Below are positions 30,368-41,491 of a DNA stretch of 64,000 nucleotides, piece by piece. The stretch is from assembly GCA_047495785.1 (NCBI GenBank), contig JBLDXI010000023.1:1116001-1180000 (forward strand), written 5' to 3'. Position 1 is the stretch's first letter; every line of letters starts with the position of its first letter. The position numbers were made by a program, and so were the translations under genes. The stretch is from Lepidodermella squamata. Lineage: Eukaryota > Gastrotricha. The notes under the pieces were generated by a model. The model made no database searches and was not told the origin of the DNA. It saw nothing but the letters and a program-made list of their open reading frames with translations.

Positions 30368-31321
30368 ATGAGGGGGTCCAGTAACGTGCAAGCAAACCGG
30401 AGAATCAACAAGGTACCTATGACTAAGCCCTCTTTGCTTGAGGAGATCGTAATCCTCGAAGACGAATATAAGAAAAACCCATATCCGCCATATCGATGCA
30501 ACGATCCGGGAATATTGGGGGTGGCCAAGAAAATTGGAAAGAGCTGCAGCTACGTGAAAAAATGGCTTCTTCAAAGGTTCAGAGCTGAAACAGGAGCTCG
30601 TCGCCGTTCAACTAATGGACCGGCCCTGTCCCAATCTCAAGTCGAAATTTTGAAAAAGGCATCGTGGCTGAAAATTCAATTTACTAATTGTCTAATTTTC
30701 GCGCATACAGGAGTTGGCGTCAAACACCTGTCTGTCTCGTAAAAGAGCGGAAGATATTTCCGAACGACTAGATCTAATTTTTGAACACGTTAAAAATTGG
30801 TTTCGGAAAAACAAACCTGAATCAATGCGAAAAAAGTATGTCAAACTAACCTCAAAACAGCTGCAGTTTTTAGACAAGGTAACATATTCTATACTTTGTT
30901 TGTTTTCATGTTTATGTTTTCTTGTTACTGATTTCTAGGAAGCGCGTAGATCCTCCCAACTTGACCACGGGAAAGTCAAGCAGCTGGCCAAGAAATTTGG
31001 AGCCTCTAAGAATGCAGTGCGTGATCGATTCTTGAGAATTCGGCCGGATTTTTATGAGCAAAGACCACTGATAAAAAACGACAAGCAGTTAGTTGAATGC
31101 TTGGAGAAGGTATGTATAACCTAAGAGAAAAAATCGAATCTTTCACTCTTGATTGGCGATGTTTTTTGTAGGAATTTCGGAACAGTGGCAGCAGCATGAA
31201 AGTGCCAACAAGCCGCGTAAGGGATATTGCTGCCGAATATTCCAGAAGTTTCAAGACACTTCAAAGATGGCTCTACAGCGCAAAAAAAGCGGCAGAGGCG
31301 GAAGCTCGGCAATCCCGATAA
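30368..31321 (+). CDS. Short multi-homeodomain protein (HDb), four degenerate homeodomains
   Basis: Exons 30368-30658, 30711-30878, 30939-31109 and 31172-31321; 259 aa, all phase 0. Intron 1 uses a GC donor (AAG then GCATCG). The start was chosen because exon 1 is then 291 nt, as in HDa. Homeodomain 1 is intact in exon 1 (EIVILEDEYKKNP...YVKKWLLQRFRAETG). The other three are split by introns in helix 1, so that each exon holds helices 2-3 of one domain and the start of helix 1 of the next. Trp-Phe of helix 3 is WL in the first domain and degenerates further in the third. It closely resembles HDa and equals the C-terminal half of the long forms. Confidence 0.78.
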
Positions 31322-31553
31322 TGAAAAAGACTGCCATGGAATCTACTCTCCCGTCTTATTTCCTTCGCTTGATTACAACATGATCATAAGTTTTTTCTAT
31401 GGAAGTATCGCCACATGGTTAATTTTGAATTCACGATAAATAAAGCAACTTAATTTCTGGATAATTCAGGTTCCCATCAAAATGATTTGCCCTGAAATAA
31501 CCCAACGTTTTATTCTATAGATTTTATGCTTCCGACTATTACTCATAAAATAA

Positions 31554-33486
31554 ATGATTCCTGCTGTTGATGAGCTGGCTGTGAAGGTCCTGCAAAAAGG
31601 CCAGGAATTACCTGATGCTGTTTTGAGACGCAGCTGTACCGGATGGACGTATAAGGAATTGAATGTACTTCGAAAGGTCTGACGCCTAGTTTCATGAAGC
31701 TAAATCCAGGATATTATTGTCATGAAATTGTAGGCTTTTTCAGTCAACACCAGACCTAGCCGTGAAGAGATTCACAAATTGGCGCTGCTGCTCAATAGAT
31801 CCGATTCGTCTATCAGCAACTGGTTCAGCACAGAACGGGCTAAGCGAGGCATAAAATTTAAACAGTACATCACCGAGGCAAAACGCGCACTGCTAGACAA
31901 GGTAACACGATATGATAGTCATTCGTTGTATTCTAAGTCCAAGTGTGTATAGGCATTCGAGCGAACTGAAAACATGTTCGCTAATGACAGAGCTAGAGCG
32001 CGAGCTTTAGCGAAAGAAGTTGGATTGACCCAGGTTACAGTCGAGGTGTACTTGTGTCAAAAAAGGCAGATTGCTCGAGGTAATGTGGGACCAAGAAAGA
32101 ATCCACTCTCAGAGAAAGAACTTCAACAACTGCGAGAGGCGCGTTCCTATATATTGTTATGCTTTCTATTTATATGACTATTTTCTGCCTGTGATGCGTC
32201 CAGGTTCTGGATCGCTTCAATTACCCATCGAAGCAGCTTCGAGAGAACTTGGCCGCGGAGTTCAACCGCCCTCAGGCTTGCATTGATCTTTGGTTCGTGA
32301 GAGAGCGAATCAAATTGGGACGAAATGACAGAAATAAATGTTACTACAACCTTTCAGCTGAGCAGGAAAAATGTCTTGAAGAGGTTAATTTCATCTTCGA
32401 AATATTTATCTATCTAAATCTTGTGTTAAAGGAATTGTCGAAATGCTCCAAAATGTCACTAGGACGAGCAGAAGAGTTGTCTATTCAAACTGGCATACCG
32501 GAATCTGCTATCCGCAGATATTTCTATATTCACAAGCCCCGCCCAGATCCGCCCAACTTCGACGAGCTCTCTGGCCAGTTGCCATGCTTCCCAGTAAATA
32601 TCATGCACCTCGCGTTACCAACAACACCGCCAGATAAGCTCCTAATTCTCGAAGAGGAGTATCAGAAAGATCCTCATCTGCCGTTCGAAGTGAACGACCC
32701 GAGATCGATGGAAATTTCGCGGAAAATCCGAACAGTCTCCGAGTACGTGAAAACTTGGTTCCGTTTCCGTCACAGAGCTGAAACAGGAACTCGCTGCCGC
32801 GTGAATCCTGCTAAGGCCTGGTCTCCGTCTCAGCTGGAAATTCTCATACAGGTTAGCTGCTTTACTTTTTTCAAATTAAACCCAATTGATTTCTTGCAGG
32901 AATTGGCTGCAAGCCCCAGCTTGCCTCCTAAAAGGGCGCACGATATTGCTGAACGCATCGGTGTTCGAGTTTCCCGAGTACAGTATTGGTTCGGAAAAAA
33001 CCGCCAAAGAGTTAGAGCGAAATTCGTGAAGTTATCTCCGGAACAGCTACAATTTATAGCCGATGTAAACTGCCATCCGTTAGTTCTGCTGGCCTAAATT
33101 TCCATTTTTGTCACGTAGGAAGCGAGGAAATCGCCACGCCTAGACAAAGCTAGGACGTTGGAGTTGGCTAAGAAGTTGGGCATTTCTACGAATTCAGTTG
33201 ATCACCATTTTTACAAGTTAAGACCACCGGGCACGAAGCATCAAACGCAGTTAAAAATCGACGGGAAGTTGCTTGAAACTCTGAAAGGGGTATTTTTCCA
33301 TTAAGGTCTTGCTCATTTTCATGAAGATGTTCTTCGCAGGAATTCCGTAAATGTGGCAGCGAAATGCGAGTCCGTAAGTGGCGCGCGAAGGAAATAGCGG
33401 CTGAATATTCAAGGAACGTGGATACGATTTGCGGGTGGTTTGCTAGGGCTAGACAACAAGCTCTGATGAATCAAGCTGAAACATGA
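31554..33486 (+). CDS. Long multi-homeodomain protein (HDc), eight homeodomains
   Basis: Exons 31554-31676, 31734-31901, 31953-32138, 32204-32383, 32432-32851, 32900-33064, 33119-33289, 33340-33486; 519 aa, every junction phase 0. Intron 3 has a GC donor. Homeodomains 1-4 and 6-8 are each split by an intron in helix 1, while homeodomain 5 (LLILEEEYQKDP...VKTWFRFRHRAETG) is uninterrupted in the 420-nt exon. The last four domains align with the whole of HDa/HDb, so the short genes are N-terminal truncations or the long ones are fusions. Asn51 is missing in all visible helix 3 segments. It starts 232 bp after HDb on the same strand. Confidence 0.8.
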
Positions 33487-33537
33487 CAAAAATGCATTCG
33501 AAATTTTATATATCCCTCTGATCCTCTCTTTTTGTAG

Positions 33538-35441
33538 ATGGAAAATTCCGAAAGTTGTGGATTTTCATTAAAAGCGATTGAGGCGGATTCAAAGGCCACC
33601 AGCCTGATATATAGGCATCATCCCGGCAGTTTCACCTATGAAGAAGTCTTGGCTATGCGTGAGGTGACTAAATTTCCACTGTTACTTCTTCAATGTTGGC
33701 TCAGGTGTTTCAGAAGAATCCAAGACCTAGTCGAGAGGTGATGCGAGACCTGGCTCAGCGATTTTCGCGATCGGAAAAATCGTTCGCCTCGTGGTTCAGT
33801 AAGGAAAGGGGGAGGCATGGCATTGTCACTAGAAGCCCACTAACCGAATCGAAACGAATTATCCTGGATAAGGTTTTGTTTCACTAAATTTTTCCATTCC
33901 ATTAATTGAAGTATTTGCTGAAGGCATTCGAGAGCCTTGCTTTTCTTGACGGAAAAGCTACGAAAGATTTGTCTATGAAAACCGGTCTTAGCCAACAGAC
34001 CATTCGCATTTACTATCGAAGGAAGTCAGGCATCGCTAAAGGCAACATCGGACCCAGTAAGAATCGGTTTTCACCCGAAGAATTGAATGAGTTGAGAAAG
34101 GCAAGTTGTATTACGTTTCGTTCTAAATTCTGATTTCAGTCTCCAGGTTTTCATTGAAAGCAACTATCCTTCGAAAGCACTGATAAAGGAGTTGAGTGAG
34201 AGGCTGAATAGGTCACAGTCCAGTATCACTTTTTGGTTCGCTAGTGAGAGACTGTGGCTTGAACGAAAGAACTTGCGGGAACGATTCGAACTTTCCACAA
34301 GCCAAGAAAAATTCCTGAAAGATGTAAAACCTCCTTACGTGTGTTCATAGTTAGTTTACATCTGGACCTTGCAGGAGCTGATGAGAAATCCTGTGCTACC
34401 CCAAATGAGAGTTGAACTTTTGGAGGCGGAGAGCGGAATCCCTCAAAAAGCCATCAGGAAGTACTTTTGTACAAATCGCCCCCAAAAGGACCCGGGAAAG
34501 TTTGAGAAGTTGAAAACGAAAATATCCTGCCTGCCATTCGAAGTCATGCACCTTCGCCCTCCGATGCCATCTCCGGACAAATTGGTCATCCTGGAGGAGG
34601 AATATGCGAAAAACCCGAATTTGAGTTGGAAAAAGGACGACCCGAGAACGCTTGAAATCATGAGAAAAGTCGGTTATTCAAGGGATTCCTTGCGAAGATG
34701 GTTCCATTTCCGGCTGAGATCGGAAACAGGAGCTAAAATGAGGCCGAACCCTGAAAAAGCTCTCTCAAATTCTCAAATCGAATCTTTGCAAAAGGTTTGT
34801 TTCAGCCCGGAGCTCACACTCAGTCAAAAAAATCAATGTTGTCGCGTTTAGGAACTGGCTTTGAACGCTCATTTGAGGAAAAGTAGGGCCGAAGAAATAG
34901 CCCAACGACTTGGTCTCACAGTTAGCCGAGTTAGCCATTGGTTTGGTAAAAATCGCCCCCATAGACTCCGTGCCAATAGAGTAAAATTGACTGAAGAACA
35001 GGCCAAAGTTCTGTCAGAGGTTGGCCGTGATTTCAATTTTCCTCATTGAATTAATTCAGATTTCACAGGAAGCAGCGAAATTCATTAATCTTGACAGCGC
35101 CAAGCGAAAGGAATTGATGGAACGACTAGGCCTATCCGATAATGTTATCGAGTACAACTTCTTCAAGTTACGGCCGAAAGAAGTGAAAGTCGCTATGAAC
35201 AAAAAGATCGAAGGGGAGTTGCTCACCGTTTTGCAAGAGGTAACTAGGAGTTGTTGATTCTTCGATTCTCCCATTCAACCACTTATTCCAGGAGTTGCGA
35301 AATTGGGGACCTGGAAAGAAGGTACCCAGCAGCCGGTGTTATGAAATTGCTGAGAAGTACACCGTGAACGCTCAAACGATACAATGCTGGTTCGCGAGGA
35401 CTCAAAAGCTGCGTCTAGTGAAGCAAGAAGCCATCAAGTAA
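33538..35441 (+). CDS. Long multi-homeodomain protein (HDd), eight homeodomains
   Basis: Exons 33538-33663, 33705-33872, 33924-34100, 34147-34323, 34375-34794, 34852-35019, 35069-35239, 35292-35441; 518 aa, all phase 0. It is the closest intact relative of HDe and shares exon lengths with it. Markers: SREVMRDLAQRFSRSEKSFA (domain 1), ILEEEYAKNPNLSWKKDDPR (domain 5), RAEEIAQRLGLTVSRVSHWF (domain 6). Intron 3 has a strong GC donor (AAG then GCAAGT), the same intron that holds the retrotransposon in HDe. Only 51 bp separate it from HDc, so the two may share transcription. Biological role unknown. Confidence 0.82.
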
Positions 35442-35576
35442 CCGCAAGTCTCTGACTCATTTATCCCAGAATGCAAGTTCGAATAAAAAACGACCTCTAG
35501 ATAAGGATTTGGGCGATAAGCTCATGTTGTGCTGTGTTAGCAATGTATTTCAGACCTATGTGGGCATTAATAAAAC

Positions 35577-36624
35577 ATGAAGCTTAGTCTCACGGTTTTA
35601 CTTGGCATTTTCGGAGTTGTCTCAGCCTTGAATAATCCTGACTGCGGCCGGGTAAAGGTTCCGCTCTCTAGGATCATAAATGGAGCTAAGGCTGAGAAGG
35701 GTCAGTTCCCTTGGATGGCCCAACTGAATGGCGGGTGTGGCGGGTCAATCTTAGACGATCAGTGGATCCTGACTGCAGCTCACTGTGAAAAGTAAACTTT
35801 TGAAACAATGAATTCTTGATTTGTTCTAATAACAATTTTCAGCAATGCCCATCTAGTTTCGGTTGGATCAAACGCTGGAAATGGTCTTTACGACCCAGAG
35901 CAGAAGTCTTATACTGTTAAGAAGTTCATCCCGCATCCGAAACACAGTTCAGCATCTGGAACTATGAACTACGACATCGCTTTGATTAAAATCAATGACA
36001 AAGTGTGACTTTTTAATTCAATTATGAGTTGTTAAAATGCGTTCGCTGTAGATGAACTTCTCGTCGCCCTACGTCAACCGAGTTTGCATTCCAACATCTG
36101 GCGATTACGTGACCGATAACAAGCAGCTAACTGTATCAGGCTGGGGAAAAACATCTCCTGGAGGGAGTGAGATAAACAAATCAAAACTTCTGATTTTCAA
36201 GAAGATTATTTATTTCACAGAAAAGGGAAGTAGTGAATTGATGTTTACGAAGCTGGTTGGCGAGACGAATGCTGTCTGTTCTGGATCATGGGTACAGTAA
36301 GAGCTTTTCTCAATCCGCCTTGAGTTTATGTCAAATTTGGCCTAGGGTGGAATTTTCACACCGGAAATAATGCTTTGCGCATCTGGAAATCGAACTTCAC
36401 CTTGCGTAGGAGACTCCGGTATTAGTCTTTCATCTTTTATGAGAAGTTAATAAACATGATGTGTTCTAGGTGGACCTTTGACTTTGGCTGATGTTAAAGG
36501 ACAGGTCGTTCAAGTTGGCTTGGTCTCTTTCGGAGAAGCTCTTTGTGATGGGCCTCGCCCTTCAGTTTTCACACGTGTCGGGGCGCTCTATGATTGGATC
36601 AAGACAACTATTTCTAGCAACTGA
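35577..36624 (+). CDS. Secreted chymotrypsin-like serine protease (S1 family)
   Basis: Exons 35577-35791, 35843-36002, 36052-36166, 36221-36291, 36346-36418, 36470-36624; 262 aa in consistent phases. Signal peptide MKLSLTVLLGIFGVVSA, short propeptide, activation cleavage before IINGAKAEKG, then the catalytic triad: His in TAAHC, Asp in NYDIALIKI, Ser in GDSGGP. The residue six before the catalytic Ser is Ser (SPCVGDSGG), which predicts chymotrypsin-type rather than trypsin-type specificity. All parts of the fold are present, so it is probably a functional digestive or extracellular protease. It converges on the GPCR gene. Confidence 0.9.
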
Positions 36625-36757
36625 CCTTAATTCCGCTAAACTTGTAAATAACGTCTTTGAAATCGGACTAGCTGATAGGGACTGAGATCAAATTGGAACG
36701 AGCATCGTGTAGATTCCATTTACTTTATGTCTAAACCTGAATCATATCAAATACAGT

Positions 36758-39106
36758 TCATGAAGATTTTAGTTGATTGATTTGATTTGAAGGTCCACGT
36801 GAATGAGCGGTCGACTTGATTGTGGAAACCGGAGCGTCGCGCTTGCCAAATTCACCTGCCATCCATAAGGAACAAATGAGCACAGTCAACGAGACAGCAA
36901 GCGCCGCAACAGCGATTTGCTGCTCAACAGGACGCTGGTCCAGAATAATGTAAATCAAAACCCCAGCCGCTTCAATTCCCAGAGCGAATGCGACTTCAAA
37001 CTGCAATAGTTGCGATGCTTTTTTAGCTGAATTAGCTCTGGAAACTTGCCGCAGATGAATGGCCCAGTTTGCTGCCTGAAGCATTGGCAGCAGTTGAATG
37101 GCTATTAAACTCAAAACCCAACCGAGGCGAGTACCAGCCACTGAACTGCATGTTTTACTGAATGTTACATCGAAAACATCAGATTCAAAGTTGTAAGACT
37201 CGCTAATAACTGACAATCCACATTTTGAGGGATCTGCGACTTGCCAGGCTGTGAAAACAGCAATATCCGCAACGAGAATCGAAAGAAAGCGGAAGGTCGA
37301 GCTTCCAGTCGATTGTTTCAATGATTGATATCTCATTTTTAATGTCGCTTTCCCCCTCCTAGCTTTCAGCTTTGCTTTTAGGGAATTGTAGAAAAATGCA
37401 CCGGTTCTCATTACAATACTGCAGTGAAGAAGAGAGATTCCGAAATACAACAGGCTATGCTTAAGGTTCAAATGAATGACAGATGGCATTACGTCATTTC
37501 TGACATAAAACATCGCACACATTTGCAGGACGATACATCCGGATAGGCCGACGAATATCGGCAAAGGATCGCTTACCAGTTTAATTCGATTCAAGTAAGA
37601 TGCAACACGGTAGATTGTTAGAACCATAGCGAACCCTGCATAGAAAATTATGGCCAAGCTTTGGCCAAGACTAGGCCTAGCTATTCTCGATAGATTCAGC
37701 CGAGAGTCTCGAGGAGGTTTGCCATCTCCAGTTTTCCAAATCGATGGGCCTAATTGCCTGATTTTCGCTGGGCTTTGATTGCCCTCCGAATTGTCAATCA
37801 CGTAAACCCGTTGGAACCTTGTTTCCCGCGTCCAATAAGTTAGAAACACAGGAATCCCTGACAAAATGCCATTTTCATCGTAATGAAGGCGGGAAACTCT
37901 TAGCCCGTTGTAATCAACCTCTCTCGCAGCATCATTGACAATTTTCGAAATGTCCCCCGGCTCTGCGGTGTTTCGATTCAAGGACGAGTTAATTAGGCGT
38001 AATCGCCGCTCAGCCGCGTCGAGAGTCACGACAGACTGCACAACGGCGTCGTGGCATATGTACCGGAGCTCGTAGAAAGGTCCCCGCGACTTGTTAGTGA
38101 AAAGGTCAAAATCCAAATCGAATTGTTGCCTGTTATAACCAAATGTCGAATTACGTCCTGGGTCAATATTTTCGTCGAGATTCGTCAGCCAAACCATGTA
38201 TTTCAGCTGTTCGATCACCATGTCCCGATTACACCCAGGCGGGAAGACTAACAATGGGGTAGTCAATGGGTCTAAAATAGCGCCATAGGTCGTGAATAGG
38301 TACCTACCCCCTGTCATTCCTATCATATAGGTGAAACATAGGAAATGAGTCATTAGAAACGGATTTGATAGTAGAATAAAGACGATTCGAACATCGGCGG
38401 CTTTAAGAGATTTTACTACGTCAAGATCGAAGCGTCTCATCGCATCGAACCATACCACGCTGATTCCTTCGAGGTGAGCTCGTTTTCGGAACAGGTCAGC
38501 CTCAGTCGCGAATTTGAACATCTCGTAATCTGTGATAATCCCGATTCTTGACCACTTTCCGACTTCTTTGATGAACTTCAGATAAGCCCAATGGCGAGCT
38601 TCAGTTGCTTCCATCATCTGATAGACGTTCGGGAATCGAATTTTGTCATTCAGGTAGTCTGCGGGGCATCCCATTGAAATCACGGTGAAATTCATGTTAT
38701 GAGCCATGAGGCCCAGCGCTTTGCAGCCATCGTCATTGAAAGGTCCGATAACAATAGGTGCTGGAATAAGCCAGGGTCTTCCCTCCATGAAGCTTGTGTA
38801 GTTGAAAAAGGCGCTTGTTCCAGGCCGAGTAGCCGCAGAATGGGTGTCTCCGAATTCGAGCTTGATTTTGTAATCGGGCAGAAATTCCCGCTGATTATTC
38901 GCGTTTTTCTCAGCAATTTGAGCCGCCTGCATGCATTCCCGCATGACCGTGTTTTCAGGGTTTTTCGGCCATTGAAAATTCATCAAAATATGCAGCGTTC
39001 CATTTTTTTCAGCTGCCGAGAAGCTGATAGAGAACAAAATCAGAAAAGAAACTCGTATGAGCATAGTATTTACTTCGAAATTGAGTAGACGTGAAATAAA
39101 ACTCAA
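36758..39106 (-). CDS. GABA-B-like family C G protein-coupled receptor, single exon
   Basis: 782 codons without an intron. The first Met is followed 14 residues later by a second (39064) that starts a better signal peptide (MLIRVSFLILFSISFSA), so the true start may be there. Residues about 35-440 form a periplasmic-binding-protein-like ligand domain (LHILMNF..., LPDYKIKLEFGDTHS, PIVIGPFNDDGCKALGLMA, GIITDYE). Seven membrane segments follow at about 480-745, then a short cytoplasmic tail without an obvious coiled coil. There is no cysteine-rich linker, which favours the GABA-B branch over glutamate receptors. Ligand unknown. Confidence 0.85.
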   Translation of the reverse strand: MSFISRLLNFEVNTMLIRVSFLILFSISFSAAEKNGTLHILMNFQWPKNPENTVMRECMQAAQIAEKNANNQREFLPDYKIKLEFGDTHSAATRPGTSAFFNYTSFMEGRPWLIPAPIVIGPFNDDGCKALGLMAHNMNFTVISMGCPADYLNDKIRFPNVYQMMEATEARHWAYLKFIKEVGKWSRIGIITDYEMFKFATEADLFRKRAHLEGISVVWFDAMRRFDLDVVKSLKAADVRIVFILLSNPFLMTHFLCFTYMIGMTGGRYLFTTYGAILDPLTTPLLVFPPGCNRDMVIEQLKYMVWLTNLDENIDPGRNSTFGYNRQQFDLDFDLFTNKSRGPFYELRYICHDAVVQSVVTLDAAERRLRLINSSLNRNTAEPGDISKIVNDAAREVDYNGLRVSRLHYDENGILSGIPVFLTYWTRETRFQRVYVIDNSEGNQSPAKIRQLGPSIWKTGDGKPPRDSRLNLSRIARPSLGQSLAIIFYAGFAMVLTIYRVASYLNRIKLVSDPLPIFVGLSGCIVLQMCAMFYVRNDVMPSVIHLNLKHSLLYFGISLLHCSIVMRTGAFFYNSLKAKLKARRGKATLKMRYQSLKQSTGSSTFRFLSILVADIAVFTAWQVADPSKCGLSVISESYNFESDVFDVTFSKTCSSVAGTRLGWVLSLIAIQLLPMLQAANWAIHLRQVSRANSAKKASQLLQFEVAFALGIEAAGVLIYIILDQRPVEQQIAVAALAVSLTVLICSLWMAGEFGKRDAPVSTIKSTAHSRGPSNQINQLKSS

Positions 39107-40175
39107 TACTAATGAGTGATGAATTTACACAACACAGAAATCAGTACCAACTATTAAACGCACTATCATTTAATTGGCTAGACGAAATTACTCGAAGTGT
39201 TATGACTTCAAAGGAAAAAGACTGAAAGACATGTAATGAGAGGACATTATAGAGAGAAAAAACAAGCAATTTCACACGCACACAACGCACTAATCAATGA
39301 AGATATGTCTGACAGCGTAATTGAAGGAAATTAAAACTACGATATCTATGCTCGGACGATCCAAGAAATCGCCATCAGCTTCTGTTTTTAGGCTATTACT
39401 ATCATGAAATGTTATCCAAATTGAAATCCTCCTTAAATTGCCCCAGATGATTCACAGCTGGGCCCTTCGGAGCAAAAATTCGTGTTCGAAACTACCTCCT
39501 AGTTCAAGGCTCCTATAAAATTGAAACATGAAAATCACTATAGAATCCTTGAACTAGGGGGTAGTTTCGAATATTCAACTGGATGAAGCTCCACTAAACG
39601 AACTGCACAGTAACTTTTAAAAAAGACTGAAAAAGGCTCATTGGGGTCACATCCAGTTGAATCCGGCATTGGAACCCGTTCGCAGCCTAAGCTTGGAAGG
39701 GCTCTACAATGCAGTGCCATCAGCCGAAGTGGTATACTCAGGACGAAGATTTAATTCGATAGAGAAAATGCGTAAGCATAGTCGGATCTGGGATTCGTTC
39801 TTGCTTCAATCAAATCCCGTTTTTCCATTCTATAAAATCTTATGAGCTATTTATGCTCAATTTTCTTAGTTGCAGTATGCAAATAGCATCAATTTACCAA
39901 TGTCAACCATTCAATCTGAAGTTCGGAAATCATAAAATGAGAATGGATTGCATAATTCCGCGCCACTTTTCTAGGCGCTTTCGCGATACCGAAAACAACC
40001 CCCATTCACAAGTCTTCACAATGAAGCATGAATCAGTTTTGAAGCTCACTCAGCTCAGCCTAATCCTACGTTGGATTATATTTCCTTTTTCGCCCCCTCT
40101 CGAGGCGCAGGCCACGCATAACAAGAGATACGCCAACTATACAACACAACGCCATTCATTTCACCACCCACAAAA
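39107..40175. other. Intergenic, GPCR to cysteine-rich gene
   Basis: Just over 1 kb. Small frames at 39657-39845 and 39853-40218 have no domain, signal peptide or splice support. 39472-39500 and 39535-39572 contain an imperfect inverted repeat around CTAGTTCAAGG. Confidence 0.4.
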
Positions 40176-40922
40176 ATGCAACAACGTTATTATTTCATCA
40201 CCATATTGGCTGCTGTAGCAATCATCGAGCTATGCTCCGTGGTATACGCCGCTCGCAGCTACGGCGACTCCTGCGTACCAAACCTCGCCTCGGAATGCAC
40301 CTCGCCCCTCGCCTGCATCGACCGCTACTGCCAATGCCCTGGCTCCAGCCCGTTCTACCAGGGCAACGGATCCTGCGCATCAGCCGCGACAAACTGCTCA
40401 GCCTGCCTGATCCGCGGATCGGCCTGCTCAGTTTCAACAAGCTGCGAAGGCACGTTGCAATGCATCAACAGCAGTTGCGTCTGCCCACAAACGGCCCCGT
40501 ACTACGCCGGGTTCGGTTACTGCTCAGATGTCGACATGATGGCCTGTTACAAATGCAGGACCTACCTACAGGGCTGTCTAAATGACGGAAATTGCGCTGG
40601 TTCAATGTCCTGCATCAACCTACGCTGCAACTGCACATCGCCCGGTGTCTATGTTGGGTCCAACATGTGCTCGTACAATATCACGTGTAACAAATGCCGG
40701 CAAAACGGCGAATCTTGCTCGACGACAGACAACTGCATTGGCGGAACGGCTTGTAACATCATTTCTAAGCAATGCTCGTTAGGCAATCGGTTATCGAACC
40801 CTGATTTTAGTGGATTTCTCATGTTGGCTGTTGTGATTTCACTCGGATTTCACATCCCGTCAACCCGGGCGAGGTATTTGCTTAGGAGATGTGTTTTGAT
40901 GATTGTTTCTGCTACAACATGA
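40176..40922 (+). CDS. Secreted or membrane-anchored cysteine-rich (EB-like) protein
   Basis: 248 codons in one exon. Signal peptide MQQRYYFITILAAVAIIELC (cleaved about residue 25), then four cysteine-rich repeats of the pattern G-x-SC-x(5-7)-C-x(3-4)-L/M-x-CI-x(3-4)-C-x-C-P, as in EB modules. N-glycosylation sites (NGSC, NSSC, NITC) are present. A hydrophobic stretch near residue 212 (FLMLAVVISLGFHI) could be a membrane anchor or GPI signal. I cannot assign a function; invertebrate EB-repeat proteins occur in innate surface and matrix roles. Confidence 0.78.
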   Translation: MQQRYYFITILAAVAIIELCSVVYAARSYGDSCVPNLASECTSPLACIDRYCQCPGSSPFYQGNGSCASAATNCSACLIRGSACSVSTSCEGTLQCINSSCVCPQTAPYYAGFGYCSDVDMMACYKCRTYLQGCLNDGNCAGSMSCINLRCNCTSPGVYVGSNMCSYNITCNKCRQNGESCSTTDNCIGGTACNIISKQCSLGNRLSNPDFSGFLMLAVVISLGFHIPSTRARYLLRRCVLMIVSATT

Positions 40923-41050
40923 TTAAACGTAGACGACCTTTTGTATGGCTGAATAAATCTGTGCGGTTTTTTTTGCTGTCTCTTTTTTGGCTCAGGTGTT
41001 ATGCGGGCTTTGATATGTACGGTTTCTTTGCTCAGTGCAAACAAACCTTT

Positions 41051-41389
41051 TCAGTGGCGTACTACTGATATAAGGTTACTCAAGACAACGAAGCATCTTG
41101 AACTGGAATATTCTTGCCATACCAGCTTGTAGTGAGGCCCTTTTTCTAATCGATGGTCACTTGCAGTGATGTTCAAACCCTGATTTTCGATTGGCGGTCG
41201 TAAAAAGTCCGCTGCTATCTCGTGCAATACTTTAACTGGGGCATTTGGCCATAATTTTGCACTAGCTTTAATGTTCTCAAAATCTGTGGGGTTTACCACT
41301 TGGGACTTGTACGTAGAAAAATGTAGACCAGCGGGTAGAAGTGCGTAAGAAAGCGTGAAAAAAATGAAATAAAAAAGTTCAACGCTCAC
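41051..41389 (-). CDS. Weak candidate exon, unknown protein
   Basis: 112 codons opening on GTG rather than ATG. The frame starts hydrophobic and continues with ordinary-looking composition (VNPTDFENIKASAKLWPNAP) and an N-glycosylation site. It could be the last exon of an unrecognised gene. Against it: no ATG, no matching exon, and its 5' part overlaps an arm of an inverted repeat. Confidence 0.25.
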   Translation of the reverse strand: MSVELFYFIFFTLSYALLPAGLHFSTYKSQVVNPTDFENIKASAKLWPNAPVKVLHEIAADFLRPPIENQGLNITASDHRLEKGPHYKLVWQEYSSSRCFVVLSNLISVVRH

Positions 41390-41491
41390 TCTAATTTTGC
41401 GTCGTGTTGAAGATCACACATGCACACACATTTTCTAGAGTGCATGTAAAACTTTTCATATAAATTTCTTCACGCTTTCTTACGCACTTCT
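41337..41491. mobile_element. Inverted-repeat element, 23-bp perfect arms
   Basis: AGAAGTGCGTAAGAAAGCGT plus GAA (41337-41359) is exactly complementary to 41469-41491, and the similarity extends imperfectly outward. Length 155 bp, AT-rich centre. It looks like a MITE or a foldback; no target duplication was recognised. Confidence 0.6.
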
